A DNA stretch of 64,000 nt from Lobosporangium transversale (Eukaryota; Mortierellomycota; Mortierellomycetes; Mortierellales; Mortierellaceae): contig NW_019028979.1 of NCBI RefSeq assembly GCF_002105155.1, forward strand, positions 930,001 through 994,000, read 5' to 3'. Every line of letters begins with the position of its first letter. Positions within the stretch are counted from its first letter, which is position 1. Both the position numbers and the translations under genes were made by a program. Shown piece by piece: positions 22,259 through 34,959 of this stretch. The notes beneath the pieces were generated by a model. The model worked only from the letters and a program-made list of their open reading frames with translations. It searched no databases and had not been told where the DNA came from.

Positions 22259-23819
22259 CTATCTACAAATGGCTATATTGTGCGATTTAAGCAAGTCAGA
22301 CACCAAAGTGTCTACAATTCCATTTTCCTTCAGTTCACCAATCAAGAATTTGATGCTTGGCCAATTATTTGCAATCCATGTCGCATCCTCAAGGTATATT
22401 CGCTGGTAACCATCATCTCTAAAGCATAACCTATGCAGCTTCTTCAGGCTGGCTAGTTCATCCAGACCCGCTCTTAATCTCAAGTCCAAAGTCCGTTTTC
22501 CATTACCACCCAAGCTCCACCCTGTTAAATCAAGGGAACGTAGTTGAGTCAGTTTTCCTAGTTTCTTAAAGACAATGCGCGCCTTCTCCATGCCTTCGGC
22601 AGTCTCCTGGTCAACGTCTGCCTCAAGATTGATAGACAATTCAGTCAGCCTAATGCTAACCCATTCCACACCATTAACAATCTCTGTCACCGTGATTTTG
22701 GACCCCATCAGTTGCTTCAGGCACGGGCAATTTGATAAAATAGTTTGGACAATGCCACCCATCGCAACACTTCGTATGTCGAACACCAATGTCTCAATTG
22801 TTTCGCAGAGTTTCTGTAGCCTAATCTCTCATACCATGTGTCCATTACCCAACACCGCTCGTTTGTCAGCAAGCAATTCCTGCAGGGAAAGCTGGTCAAA
22901 CCCACAAAACGGAACATTGAGCCGCCTTAGCCGAGTCATCTGACTGAGAAGTGCCGCCATATCCCTGTCTTTTATTCTCATGTGGGGAAAAGAAAGATCT
23001 GATAGGTTTGTTAGAGCCCAAGGATGTCGAAGGAATGCTGCCCTGTAGAAATCATCGTGTTTTGGTTGCTTAGATCGCCTATATTCGATGATGTCGACAA
23101 ATTTCAGTGCGCACAATCCTAGACATTTTCTCACCAACAGGCCGAGGCAATACGAGGGTGTATAAGGATGTGGAGGGTTGAGTATTTCGACGCCCGTAAT
23201 ATATAGTGTGCGTATATTTGTGAGAAGACAATTGCTGAGCTCATCATTCAGTATACTGATAGGTAGCTGGTGTATGGCTACACCATCCATGCCCAAGTGC
23301 CTAAGTTTCTTGCAGACTTGTAGAAATAAGTCAACTTCGTCATTTATACGTGTGTGAGATATTTCTAGACGCTCGAGGTTGGTGCATCTTAGTATTGTCT
23401 CCCAGAGCCCCGGTGAAGATTGAGTGTTATCCAAGCAAAGCCTAGTGATAGTGGAGTTGTGGGTTTTGATGAGGTTCAAAAAATCTATTGGTATGGGCAA
23501 CCTCCATGTTAATCTTACATATTTGATGTCGTGGAGGCGGTCACATCCCTGCAATGATCCATACTCCTCTGGAAAGTTGATTTCAAATACAATCCTTTCA
23601 ATATGTTTCTTGTTGTTCTGCAGTGCATCGCCAACAGGATATCTGTCAAATTCGACAGGTGTTGTGACAACGATATCTTTCCATATGCACCTGATAAGGG
23701 CTCTATGAAAAGGCCTTGGAAACGCAGATACAGTTTAGAAGGTCTTTTCGATCGAGGAAGCCACCAACAAGCGAGATGATTTCTGGGAGATCCAATAGAT
23801 TCAATTTAATATTGTTCAT
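22259..23819 (-). pseudogene. F-box / LRR protein E, one insertion and one nonsense codon
   Basis: Starts at 23819 with MNNIKLNLLDLPEIISL and an F-box. A TTT-to-TTTT insertion at about codon 37 leads to TAG at 23703-23705, after 38 residues. With that base removed the frame runs on through SLQGCDRLHDI, TIHNSTITRLCL-like sequence, and the LRR middle to GNGHMV. There, a TGA at 22829-22831 occupies the place of the Trp codon of the intact genes (MVWKTRP). The same frame then continues without interruption to the C-terminal stop at 22259 (KLCETIETLVFD, TLDLRLRAGLDELASLK, EDATWIANNWP). Only two lesions in about 520 codons: a very young pseudogene, or two sequence errors. Confidence 0.82.
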
Positions 23820-24269
23820 GTGAAGAGATGATGTTAATGAGTATCATGAATGTGCAGAGGTATGTCAATAGACAAAACTTTGCACGTGTGTTAAATCAAT
23901 TGCTTTAGTAGCTGCTTCCCCTTTTGATGTTGTCTATGCTCTAAATGATAACGTCCATGTTATATTGGTTGCTTCGGCATCTCTAACGTCCATCCCAAAT
24001 GACCCTGCACACTTGGTTGAACCATGTCATGCTCTTACTTCATATCCGGCAATGATATGAAGATTAAAAGAACATCTGGCAATGAGAGGAAGATTAAAAG
24101 AACATACACAAGTGCCTCTCCCATCATCTTAATCTTTCTGCTCAATCGTCTCTACATCACTCAGCTCCCCATGGAATACAGGGGGACATCTCCCGGCCAA
24201 TATACTAGGGCAATGAGCACTTCGTCAGTAGGATGTTTTTTTTTCGAAAAGGCGAGATCATGATAGAGT
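23820..24269. other. Spacer between broken copy E and the last F-box fragment
   Basis: Includes a short imperfect repeat of AGATTAAAAGAACAT at about 24060-24110. No coding similarity. Confidence 0.45.
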
Positions 24270-24385
24270 AGAAAGAAGTATCTCGGAGACAGGGATACAG
24301 TTTAAAAGGTCTTTTGATAAAGGAAGCCATCAACAAGCGAGATGACTTCTGGAACTTCCAAGGGATTCAACTCAATGCTGCTCGT
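24270..24385 (-). pseudogene. F-box N-terminal fragment at the edge of the cluster
   Basis: Minus strand from 24385 reads SSIELNPLEVPEVISLVDGFL, then the equivalent of KDLLNCI through a one-base shift that creates a TAA. Similarity ends close to the family's FHSTL position. The start codon is ACG instead of ATG. No LRR-like part follows. It marks the right-hand edge of the F-box cluster. Confidence 0.65.
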
Positions 24386-25621
<1,236 letters not shown>

Positions 25622-26279
25622 ATGTCGAACAATGACCCAGACAAGACCGATCCTTTTAATCGGGAAGACTTGCTTGAGCTCGACAGATTAGATCAGTCTC
25701 GGGCTCACCGTTATCAAATAGATCCTCTCTCAGACTCATCTGAAGCTGAAGACGAAGACCTGGAAGCCATGGATGAGCATCACACATTAACGGGCAAGAA
25801 GGAGTCATTACTAAAGCATCATCTTCACCCAGACAATCATATTAATTCAACCTCATCCCCTACTACGATGGCTGCTTCACGGTCTTCACGAATCAGCAAT
25901 GACGACGACGACACTGATACAATTGATGTTCATATTATCCCTCTCTCCACTTCCGAAGCCATCGACCGTCAACGTGGAGATCTTCAAAGGAATGTTTCGT
26001 TTAGTAATGGATTGACATTGGTCGTTGGTATCATCATTGGCTCAGGTATCTTTGCATCCCCAGGCCCTGTCCTGTCCTATTCAAAATCTGTGGGCGTCTC
26101 CTTGATCATTTGGTTCGTCTCTGGTCTGTTGGCGTTTGCAGGATCGTTATGCTATGCAGAATTAGGAAGCGCCATGCCTAGTTCTGGAGGAGGTGAACAT
26201 GCATATTTACAACATGCCTTTGGCAGTTTACCTGCATTCTTGTTCAGCTGGTCATCAATTGCACTTTTGAAGGTAAAAC

Positions 26280-26311
<32 letters not shown>

Positions 26312-27337
26312 AGAGAAATAGACAAATCTTGTATCTGAGCACGAACCAATGAACACAAAAAGAAAAATAGAAAATAGACTTGATTGATGCATGGAATCTT
26401 TGAGCTAATTTCTTCCCCACTTTTAATCTTCAAAATTATTATCCTCTAGCCAGCTGGAAATGCCATCATCTGCGTAAGTTCGCTAATGTGAAAAAAAAAA
26501 AAAGAAAAAAAAAAAAAAAAGCGTTGTTTATTGTATTTATTATTTCAGGAAACCAGCCGGAGTAGCTAGATCAATGCTGTCTAAGGAAATACATGGATTG
26601 ATTATCAAATTATCTGCAACGTGTTTCAACGATCAGAAATGAGCATAGGAAAAAAAAAAAAAAAAAGAGGAAGCTGGAAAATACAACAACAATGGATAGT
26701 CTCACACGCATATCAATTCATTCTATGATTATTTCTTTTTTCTTTCTGTTATTTATTTTTTTTTTTTAAAAAAAGGTCGTTTTTGCAGAATATGTGGTCA
26801 ATATTATCGCTCAGTCATCATGGGAACCAACTCAGCCAATGCGTCACTGGACCTATAAGCTTGTTGGCGTTATTTGTGTTCTCGTCCTTTCAGGATTAAA
26901 CTCTATCAGTGTATCGGTTGGAACACGGATTCAGGACCTGTTTACGTTTATCAAGGTGGTAACGTTGCTTGTCATTGGCATCACCGGTGTGGTCGTGCTG
27001 GCTCAAAAATCATTATCAAGCCATAACTTTGATCATGCGTTCGAGGGTGAGACCCAACCCAGTTTAGGTGATATTGCACTGGGACTATATTCTGGCCTAT
27101 GGGCGTATGATGGATGGAATAATCTGAACTACGTTTCTACAGAAATGAAGAACCCGACCAGAGATTTGCCCAGAGTCATCTTTGCAGGCGTACCTATTGT
27201 CATTATCTTTTACTTATTGGCCAACACAGCATACTATGCGGTATTGCCTGAAGCCACAGTCATGAGTACTAACACTGTTGCTATCGTAAGTTTTTTTTTT
27301 TTTTTTTTTTTTTTTTATTTATTTATTATTATTATTA

Positions 27338-27384
<47 letters not shown>

Positions 27385-27801
27385 ATAGCTATTCTTTCCT
27401 CTCCTGGAAGGTGCATAATTCTCAGCGATTTTTTTTTTTTTTTTTTTTTGCCTCGACAGGACTTTGGAAAGCAAATGTTTGGAAACACAGGAGGGGTATT
27501 GTTTGCACTCTGTGTGGCATGCAGTTGCTTTGGTGCAGCGAATGGATCAATTTTCACTGGAGCACGCGTGATCTACGCATCAGCACGCGAGGGCTACCTA
27601 CCAAAAATGTTTGGCAAGATCAATGAGAAACGGAAAACGCCGATTGCTGCTCTAGGTCTGCAGGCAGTCATGACGAGCATCATGATCCTTGGAGGCACCT
27701 TCTCGACGCTAGTTAACTTTTATTCTGTTGCAGCTTGGCTCTTGTAAGTGAGGAACGTTTTATTTTTTTCCTTCCTATTTTAGGATCTGGAATTGGGAAG
27801 T

Positions 27802-27838
<37 letters not shown>

Positions 27839-28162
27839 CCAAGTTACTTGGCAAGTATCCAGGGTTTACTCTACCTACGATATTATGAACCAAATCTAAA
27901 GCGACCATTCAGGGTATGGACCATTGTCCCAATCATGTTTACGTTCCTCGGCTTGTTCTTGTTCCTAATGCCCTTTGTGCGTGCACCACTCGAGTCGTGT
28001 TTATCGATGGTAATCGTCCTTGCGGGTCTGCCTCTCTGGGTGGTCAAGGAGCTTGTCTCTGGTAATAAAGGCACACGATGGGAAGACCTTAAAAACAAGA
28101 TGCTGAGCTCATTAGGCTTCCCACCCTCAGGTGGCCGACATGAGCGTCTAGTCGGGCACTGA
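25622..28162 (+). CDS. LAT-type amino-acid permease (APC superfamily), 5 exons, 595 aa
   Basis: Exons 25622-26272, 26450-26473, 26776-27285, 27460-27743 and 27844-28162; sum divisible by three. A long hydrophilic, acidic N-terminus (about 125 residues) precedes the first membrane helix, which carries the family signature GIIIGSGIFASPGPVL. Further helices include SVGVSLIIWFVSGLLAFAG, the YAELG motif, ISVSVGTRIQDLFTFIKVVT, GLWAYDGWNNLNYV with EMKNPTRDLPR, and GLLYLRYYEPNLKRPFRVW. This matches eukaryotic L-type/MUP1-like permeases that carry neutral amino acids or methionine across the plasma membrane; the substrate cannot be told from sequence. Exon 2 codes for only eight residues (PAGNAIIC) but completes the conserved helix before VVFAEYVV. 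Introns carry long T and A runs. Confidence 0.88.
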
Positions 28163-28646
28163 GATTTCATGCATTTAAAAGAAAAAGAAAGAAAAAACCA
28201 TGAAAGTAGAGGATATTCATAGAATCATCAAAAAGATAAAATAGAATGGAATAGTCTCTTCACCAAAGGCAAGTATTGCACATGATATTGAAGTTGGAGT
28301 ACCTGAATAAGCGTCTAACCTACAGAAGATGTATTGTACTGGGCTGTGTTTTCAGTCCAATGACGACAGGTGGACCGGGTGAACAATGGGGGGGGGAGAG
28401 AGAGCATCCTGCTTACTGCTTAATGATTTAAACGGCTCTCTTTTTATTCGCATGTGCCAGCACTGATACCACTGGATACCCTATCTCCCTTTCTCTTTGT
28501 TCAGACTTTTGCTTACTCACACAAGGATACTGGGAACAGAGAATGTAAAAGAACCGCCAATTGCTCTCAAGTTCACGCCATTTTCTATGGCTCATAAAAT
28601 ATAAAAAAATGAGCATATTATATATCATTCAACGAGGCAAAGAGGG

Positions 28647-28685
<39 letters not shown>

Positions 28686-28830
28686 CCCCACCTTTCCTCT
28701 TTATCTTTCATTCATTCTTTTCTTCTTCTCCACCTCCTCAACTGTCCATCTTTCCTTTTACTTTTCATTTTTCATCCTTGCTTAATCTCCCTTCTCCAAA
28801 AATAATAATAATAAGAAAAATCCAGGCACG
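28163..28830. other. Permease 3' flank and promoter of the small surface-protein gene
   Basis: Contains a G9 run near 28389, a T run at 28650-28681, then pyrimidine-rich sequence up to the next ATG. No gene recognised. Confidence 0.55.
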
Positions 28831-29244
28831 ATGATGATGAAATCAACTTTCGCACCCCTCTTTCTTCTTGTGGCCTTGATTGCTCTTTCTACCACTCAAC
28901 AAGTGAAAGCTCAAGATGTTACGCCTACGACCACTCCTACGACCACAGCCAATGCCGATCCAGTGACCTCAGGATCGGGATCGAAACCCACCATCACAGG
29001 AGCCCCCTCAGTCCCAGGGGGCAATTTCACAACCATGCCCAACTTTTCATCCTTGGCCACCATGATTGCATCCTATGCAACAGGTCGATCTGTTCATCCT
29101 GGAAATGCCCCTACTTCTAAACCATCTCCCAGCTCTGCAGCGGCTTCTAGTTCTCTCTTGACGGAAGCTTCTCGTTCCTCTTTGATGGCCGGTATGGCTT
29201 TGGTCATCGTTACAACATTGATGTCTGCCATTGGAACTGTTGCT

Positions 29245-29250
<6 letters not shown>
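28831..29250 (+). CDS. Small secreted, probably GPI-anchored Ser/Thr-rich protein, 139 aa
   Basis: Single exon. A signal peptide is clear (FAPLFLLVALIALSTTQQ, cleavage likely near VKA-QD at residue 27-28). It is followed by a Thr/Ser/Pro-rich region with TTTPTTT motifs and possible N-glycosylation sites (NFTT, NFSS). The C-terminus has a small-residue stretch before a hydrophobic tail (GMALVIVTTLMSAIGTVAF), the usual arrangement for GPI attachment. It is probably a cell-wall or plasma-membrane mannoprotein-like protein; no specific family recognised. Two further Met codons follow the first, so the start could be shifted by one or two residues. The TAA stop runs straight into a 32-base A tract. 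Confidence 0.75.

Positions 29251-29280
<30 letters not shown>
29249..29280 (+). repeat. A32 tract fused to the stop codon
   Basis: The tract begins inside the TAA stop codon of the small surface-protein gene. The same arrangement occurs at RNR1 (54110-54139) and LYS9 (60787-60813). Confidence 0.95.
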
Positions 29281-29284
<4 letters not shown>

Positions 29285-29703
29285 CACACATACACACAAA
29301 GGATTAGATTATACTTAATAAATTTAAAACAAACAAAACAAACGCTATAATTACATGTGCATGTGTATGTTCATATTCATATTCACGTTTATTATTATTA
29401 TTACACATTACACAAATAAACATTTAGCCGATATTTCAGGAACCTTTGGTTGGAAACCAGTCCAGAGGGGGATTGTGTAATGCAAAATGAAATGGACATT
29501 GATATCCAATTAGGCTTATTTAACTATTTTTTTTCCCCACAAAGTAGAATTTTCAGATTAACATTTTGCGTTGTCCTTTTTTTTTTTTTTTTTTTTTTTA
29601 TTGTTCGTATTATAGATGTTCTATGTAAGCGAAGAGGATGGTAGAAGGTGAAGAAGAATAGAAAGGGGGGGGGGGAGATGTATATAACAGGCGATTTGGG
29701 TTT
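29281..29703. other. Convergent 3' flanks of the surface-protein and fumarase genes
   Basis: A/T-rich, with a T22 run near 29578 and a G10 run near 29667. Both genes end toward this interval, so it should hold two sets of 3' UTR and poly(A) signals. No gene seen. Confidence 0.55.
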
Positions 29704-30881
29704 TTAGTTCTTGGCTTTGGTAGGTCCCAACATAAGCTCAGGGCGAACCCATTCCTTGAATTGCTTCTCATCCAAGAGACCGAGAGAGATGGCAGCCTCC
29801 TTCAAGGTGGTACCCTCTTTGTGGGCCTTCTTGGCGGCCTTGGCAGCATCTAATTTGCAGAAAGAAAAAAAAAAAAAAAGTCAAAATCAAAGAATAAAAA
29901 TATAATAATAATAATAAAATAAAGCAGGAAAGCAAGAACGTACTGTCATAACCAATGTAGGGGTTCAAGGCAGTGACCAACATGAGCGATTCGTTCATGA
30001 TAGCATTGATCTTCTTCTCGTTAGCCTCAATGCCGACAACGCAGTTGTTGGTGAACGAAGTGCAAGCATCCGACAAGAGACGGATCGACTGGATGGTGTT
30101 CTTGATCATGACAGGCTTGAAGACGTTCAACTATTCCAAGAGTAATTATTATGTTTTTAAAATAAAAAATAAAAAATGTCGTTAGCACCTTATGAAGGCA
30201 TTCAGACAAAAAAAAGAACAGTGTGCATCCATCTATATAAGAAACAGTTTTTTTTTTTTTTTTTTTTTTTTTTACCTCAAAGTGACCATTGGAACCAGCA
30301 ACGCTGACGGTGGTGTTGTTACCCATGACTTGGGAGCAAACCATGGTCATGGCCTCACATTGGGTAGGGTTAACCTTGCCAGGCATGATGGATGAACCAG
30401 GTTCGTTCTCGGGCAAGTTCAACTCACCAAGACCGCAACGAGGACCAGAACCCAAGAAGCGGATATCGTTGGCAATCTTCATCAATGAAACGGCCAAGAC
30501 GTTCAATGAGCCATGAGCCTCCACAATGGCATCGTGGGCTGCAAGGGCCTCAAACTTGTTGGGCGCAGTCTTGAAAGGAAGGTTGGTAATGCTGGAGATG
30601 GCGTCTGCGACCTTAACATCAAAGCCCTCACGAGTATTCAAGCCCTGTGTAAATAATATATAAAAAATAAAAATGATAACGTATCAGCATCATGATAAGT
30701 ATTTATGTAAAAAGGAAAAAATTCCCAGCGGAGTATAACCATTTGAGGACGCGATTCATTAATGTTTCTTTTTCAGTCTGGATCTTTGTTTGCTTCTTTA
30801 TGATCCTGATGTTTGCAGCAAGAATAAAAAAAAAGTCGTTCCCCTTCCTGGTTTGTGATTCTCCAGACTGAAATCTAAAAA

Positions 30882-30913
<32 letters not shown>

Positions 30914-31321
30914 CACATGCATTTCAAAACATGAGGCCTATTAACTTACAGTGCCAACAGCGGTACCACCTTGAGCGAGGTTGTAGAGGCGAGGAAGGGT
31001 AGCCTGGACACGCTCGAGACCATAGGTGAGCTGCTGAACATATCCAGAGAACTCCTGTCCGAGAGTCAAGGGGGTGGCATCCTGCAAATGAGTACGACCA
31101 ATCTTGATGATATCCTTGAACTCCTCGCTCTTGGCCTTAAGAGCATCACGCAAGGTAGTAACAGCGGGAATGAGGCGCTGGTTGATTTCAATAGCAGCAG
31201 CGACGTGCATGGCTGTGGGAAAGGTGTCATTGGAGGACTGAGACATGTTGACATGGTCGTTAGGGTGAACAGGCTTCTTGGAGCCGAGTTCACCGCCCAA
31301 CAATTCAATCGCACGGTTAGA

Positions 31322-31357
<36 letters not shown>

Positions 31358-32493
31358 AGAGCCGGTTTGCCAGACGACCAAAGGGAAATGGTCGAGGAGC
31401 TTGCCCTCAATGACCTCATCAGCAGCCTTGACAATAGCCTCACCAACAGTCTTGTCGAGACCGTAGGTCATATTGACAGTGGCAGCAGCACGCTTCAAAA
31501 CACCAAAGGCCTTGATGAGAGGCTCTGGCATACGCTCAGTAGGACCACCAATGTCAAAGTTCTGAAGAGAACTATTTTTTTTTAAATTGATATCATTTAA
31601 AAAGGTGGTTAGGATCAGCGTGTATGCAAAAACGGCAAAAAGCGGGGTAAGAAAAAAAAAAAAAAAAAAAAGTTTACTCGCTTTCCATTTTAACAGACAG
31701 TCCATTCATGGTGGGGTAAAAAAAAAAAAAAACGTTTAAAATGAACAGTGTTTAAAGACTTACCGCTGAGTTTGGGCACCCCAGTATCTGTCAGCAGGAA
31801 CCTGGAGGTTACCAAAGGTATCAGCCTCCTGACGGAACTTTTGGGCCTGTGGAGAGAGAGTAGGAGTAATGGACATCATTTAACACGGTGTAATGTCAAA
31901 GTTAGCTTGGTGAAGAATAAAGTAAAAAGGAAAAGAAAAAGAGATTGCAATATGTCGAAGGAGCCTTTTATAGGCCATCAACAATAGAACAGATGGTCCA
32001 CGTAAGGGTGTGAAAAAATAAATTAAAAGGAAATGTGAATGTGGGAAGCACAGGGGTAACCATCACTGAGACAGCACAAATGATTACAGGGGAGTAAAGT
32101 GAAGGGAAATAACAGGACAGGCCTTTGTTGCACGAAAGGCAGCATGAAAAAGTTCTCACTAAAAACAACAGTAAGAAACGACAGCAATGACCATTGTCCA
32201 ACAACAATAGCAATAAAGAGGCTTCTTACCCAGACTGAAGGAGCAGCGCTGAAGGAGCGCATCTGCTGGCGCATGATCTAATGGACATCATTGAAAAAAA
32301 AATAAAATAAAAAAAATAGACATTTAAATGTAATGTTCTGATCAGTTTTTGTTCAATGTTTTTTTGTTGTTGTCGAAAAATAAGAAATCGCTTTGATATT
32401 ATTCTTTTGAAAATATATCCTTTTTTAGTTATTCCTTCACTTTTTTTTACTCACGGGTGTTGCCCTGACGGCATTCAGCTTGAGGATGTTCAT
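29704..32493 (-). CDS. FUM1: Fumarate hydratase class II, mitochondrial type, 7 exons, 497 aa
   Basis: Exons in transcript order: 32493-32455, 32277-32230, 31846-31764, 31571-30950, 30644-30276, 30130-29944, 29849-29704; sum divisible by three. Catalyses hydration of fumarate to malate in the TCA cycle. The first about 29 residues ([13 protein letters not shown], then Arg- and Ser-rich [13 protein letters not shown]) look like a mitochondrial presequence. Core motifs: [75 protein letters not shown] and the fumarase/lyase signature [11 protein letters not shown]. The C-terminus is complete ([15 protein letters not shown]). No second start suited to a purely cytosolic form is obvious at the presequence end. 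Introns hold long T and A runs. A long plus-strand frame opposite exon 4 is an antisense shadow. Confidence 0.96.
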
Positions 32494-34959
32494 GGCGAAA
32501 TGATGAGCAGAGGAAAAAAAAAAAAAATAGAGAGGAGAGAATAGTTTCGAAGCGGGATTAGGAAACAGGGACAGTGTCGCTTTTTATAGTATTGACGCGA
32601 CCTCAGTTATCTACTTCAAAATCAATTGAGTGATCGAGTGATTGGGCAAAATCGATTTAATTGAACGAAGAGTCCAAGGAGAAATTCGGGACAACAAAGC
32701 CACCCGATTTGTTTCATTCCACGTGAGCACAAAACATAGATCTGGCAATCATAACTAAGCGCGTTCACTATTTCGTTATTATTCTATTTAGACAACTCAA
32801 CAACTGCTGCTCCTTCTCGCTCTCTTCTTACCTTCAGCTCTCACTGCCGTAGTAAAGGCAGCGAGAAGCTACCTTTGAGCGGCTGTTCGAAATGACCATT
32901 GATGGCTTGATTATCAATCGTGTTTTTAGGCTTGCTCGCGCTTGGTGTGCATGGAATCAGCATTGCGTTTGACACCGCATTTTGTTATGGAGCTCCACTA
33001 TCAACCACGCGTACTTGAAAAGTACTCTATGCTTGCCATGGCTAAGACACTAATACGGCAGGATGATAAAGCTGTCTATAGAAAACGATTAGGCCATTAA
33101 CTGGAAGGCCGTGCAGATGTCAGGAAACTTTTATAAATTTGGAACGTGTACAATATGGGGAAACAGTACATTCGTCTCGTGGCACGATAATTTAAAGGAA
33201 AATAATAATTCAAACATATCTATATTGAAGATCCATATGCAAAAAAGGCAAAGCATTAGAGAGTGAGATAGTCGTGTATAAGTTCGCTGAGGGAAAGAAG
33301 CCAACGTCGCTGAACGGATTTCCATTTTCTAATAAAGACCCAAGCACCGGTTGGCTATAGGTTTGCTTATTACTCGGAGGCGCTCAGATAGCGAGACCAT
33401 ATTCGTTGGCGAACGAAGAGAAGACAACGAGGAACTCAGTAATATCGTTATTCTTTTGTGTATCGCCGCCAACCTTGTCCCAAATAAGGTGAAAGGATCA
33501 GTCGGCCCTCCGCCATCCTTGCTGCCATTGGGATGAAATCTATATTGTTACACTAGCATATCTATAACCGGCCGCATCTTCCCGCAACCAGAAACCTCAT
33601 AGATTGTAAATAAACGGGAATAGACGGGAATAGCACGGCGATATTTTCTCCATAATTCCTGCCGCCATGTCTATCCGCCTTGAGTTAATCGAGCCGGGGA
33701 CAGCTAAAAGTGATAACCTTCTTAATCCGTCCTTCCTCTTGCTATACTGTCGCCAAACCCTGGGATTTCACCGCCAGTTACAGAAAATTAATGTCGTCAA
33801 CAACATAACCTTTAATGAAATTGGGCCAGTTTGTGGATTAATCCCTTGCTCGGCCTTGTTGAAATTACTTTTATTTGTTGTTCTACCTTACAAATACAAA
33901 GTCAGTAAGTGGAAGGAGATATCAGGGATAGATGATGACACTTTTGTTCTTTAAAATATTGTCACGGCTTGGGCGCAAAGGACTGTTCATTAACTATTTA
34001 CAGCCAATGAAGGCAAGATATAAAAGAGAGGAGCGAATGGGACTAGATCATCAACAGCCATCAGTCTGTCCTCGTTATTGAGTCCTTAAAACACTGGCGA
34101 AGCAATGCATTTGCCACTTGATAAAACAAATTAGTGGCGTTCATAGTCAAACAAGGTTTCGTCCAATCACATTTCAATAAAAATGTATGGCTACTCTGTG
34201 ATTACGATTTAAAAAGATGCTGGTAGCTGCTCTGTGCCAAATAATAATTATTCTTGCGCATGGATAGCATATCGCACTGAGACCAAACCATTAGGCCAGT
34301 GGTCCGGCGCATTAAATGGGCAAGTTCGACAATTTTGAATGAGACCAGTGGTAGTCAATATCGCTTGTAGAGGAATATCGCAAGCAAATAGGTTATAACA
34401 TGTTATTATTGGGCAAATGCTTTTTTTTTTTGTTATTTAAGCTATTGATGGGCCTGAGCAATGCCACCAGACAGCTCCTGAGCTCAGCTCAATCTTGAGG
34501 AATTATCAATGACCTGGTTTTACAAAAGTGGACGTCTTTTTGGTCATCAAAGGCATTCCAGGTCCAAATGGGGTTATGACCTGCCTTCTCTTTTATTTGG
34601 GGAAGGAAAAAAAAAAAAAAAAAAGGCGCGGTCAACTTAGAAGCATATACTGAACCTTATTGAGGCGAGGGTCCAAGCTCTCAGTCATACTTGTAGACTA
34701 ATGAGAGGCCCTTCAAAGTCCGGTAGTCGATGTAGTTGGCATGCGGTACTGGCGCCTGTAAGATCGTGAGCTCGCTAGTCCCTATACTAGGTAACGGGCT
34801 GAGACGTTTTAAAGAGAAATAGTGTTTGTTTCTTCGTAGGAATTGCATTTATGACGACGAGTCCCATGTAAACACGGAACAGGGATGCTGAATATGGTAA
34901 AAAGCTGGCAGGCAATAAATCAGTTCTTGATCTCTTTGACTCACTTGTTGTAAAACATT
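32494..34959. other. 2.4 kb upstream of fumarase, mostly free of homopolymers, unassigned
   Basis: The interval has balanced composition and, apart from A/T runs at about 34420 and 34607-34624, lacks the long tracts typical of introns and spacers elsewhere in the window. Two modest plus-strand frames (33351-33536 and 33667-33954) have no recognisable domain, no clear splice partners and no family resemblance. The fumarase promoter must lie in the first few hundred bases. The rest may be a decayed gene or transposon. Confidence 0.4.
34716..34787 (+). other. tRNA-like sequence, degenerate
   Basis: Contains an A-box-like stretch (TAGTTGGC at about 34733-34740), a CTGTAAGATC stretch resembling an anticodon-loop 3' side, and GTGAGCTCG, which resembles a T-arm/B box with changes. 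Stem pairing is poor, so this is not a functional tRNA. A relic of a tRNA or a tRNA-derived SINE is possible. Confidence 0.2.

Noticed and set aside
26549-26640. Candidate extra permease exon after a TTTCAG acceptor
   Set aside because: Would disrupt the conserved helix; joining 26473 directly to 26776 gives PAGNAIIC-VVFAEYVV as expected for the family.
30971-31585. 204-codon plus-strand frame opposite fumarase exon 4
   Set aside because: Exact antisense of a strongly conserved exon; the openness follows from the codon usage of fumarase. No independent domain.
33667-33954. 95-codon plus-strand frame in the unassigned interval
   Set aside because: Not recognisable and without splice partners or repeats; kept only as part of the interval description.
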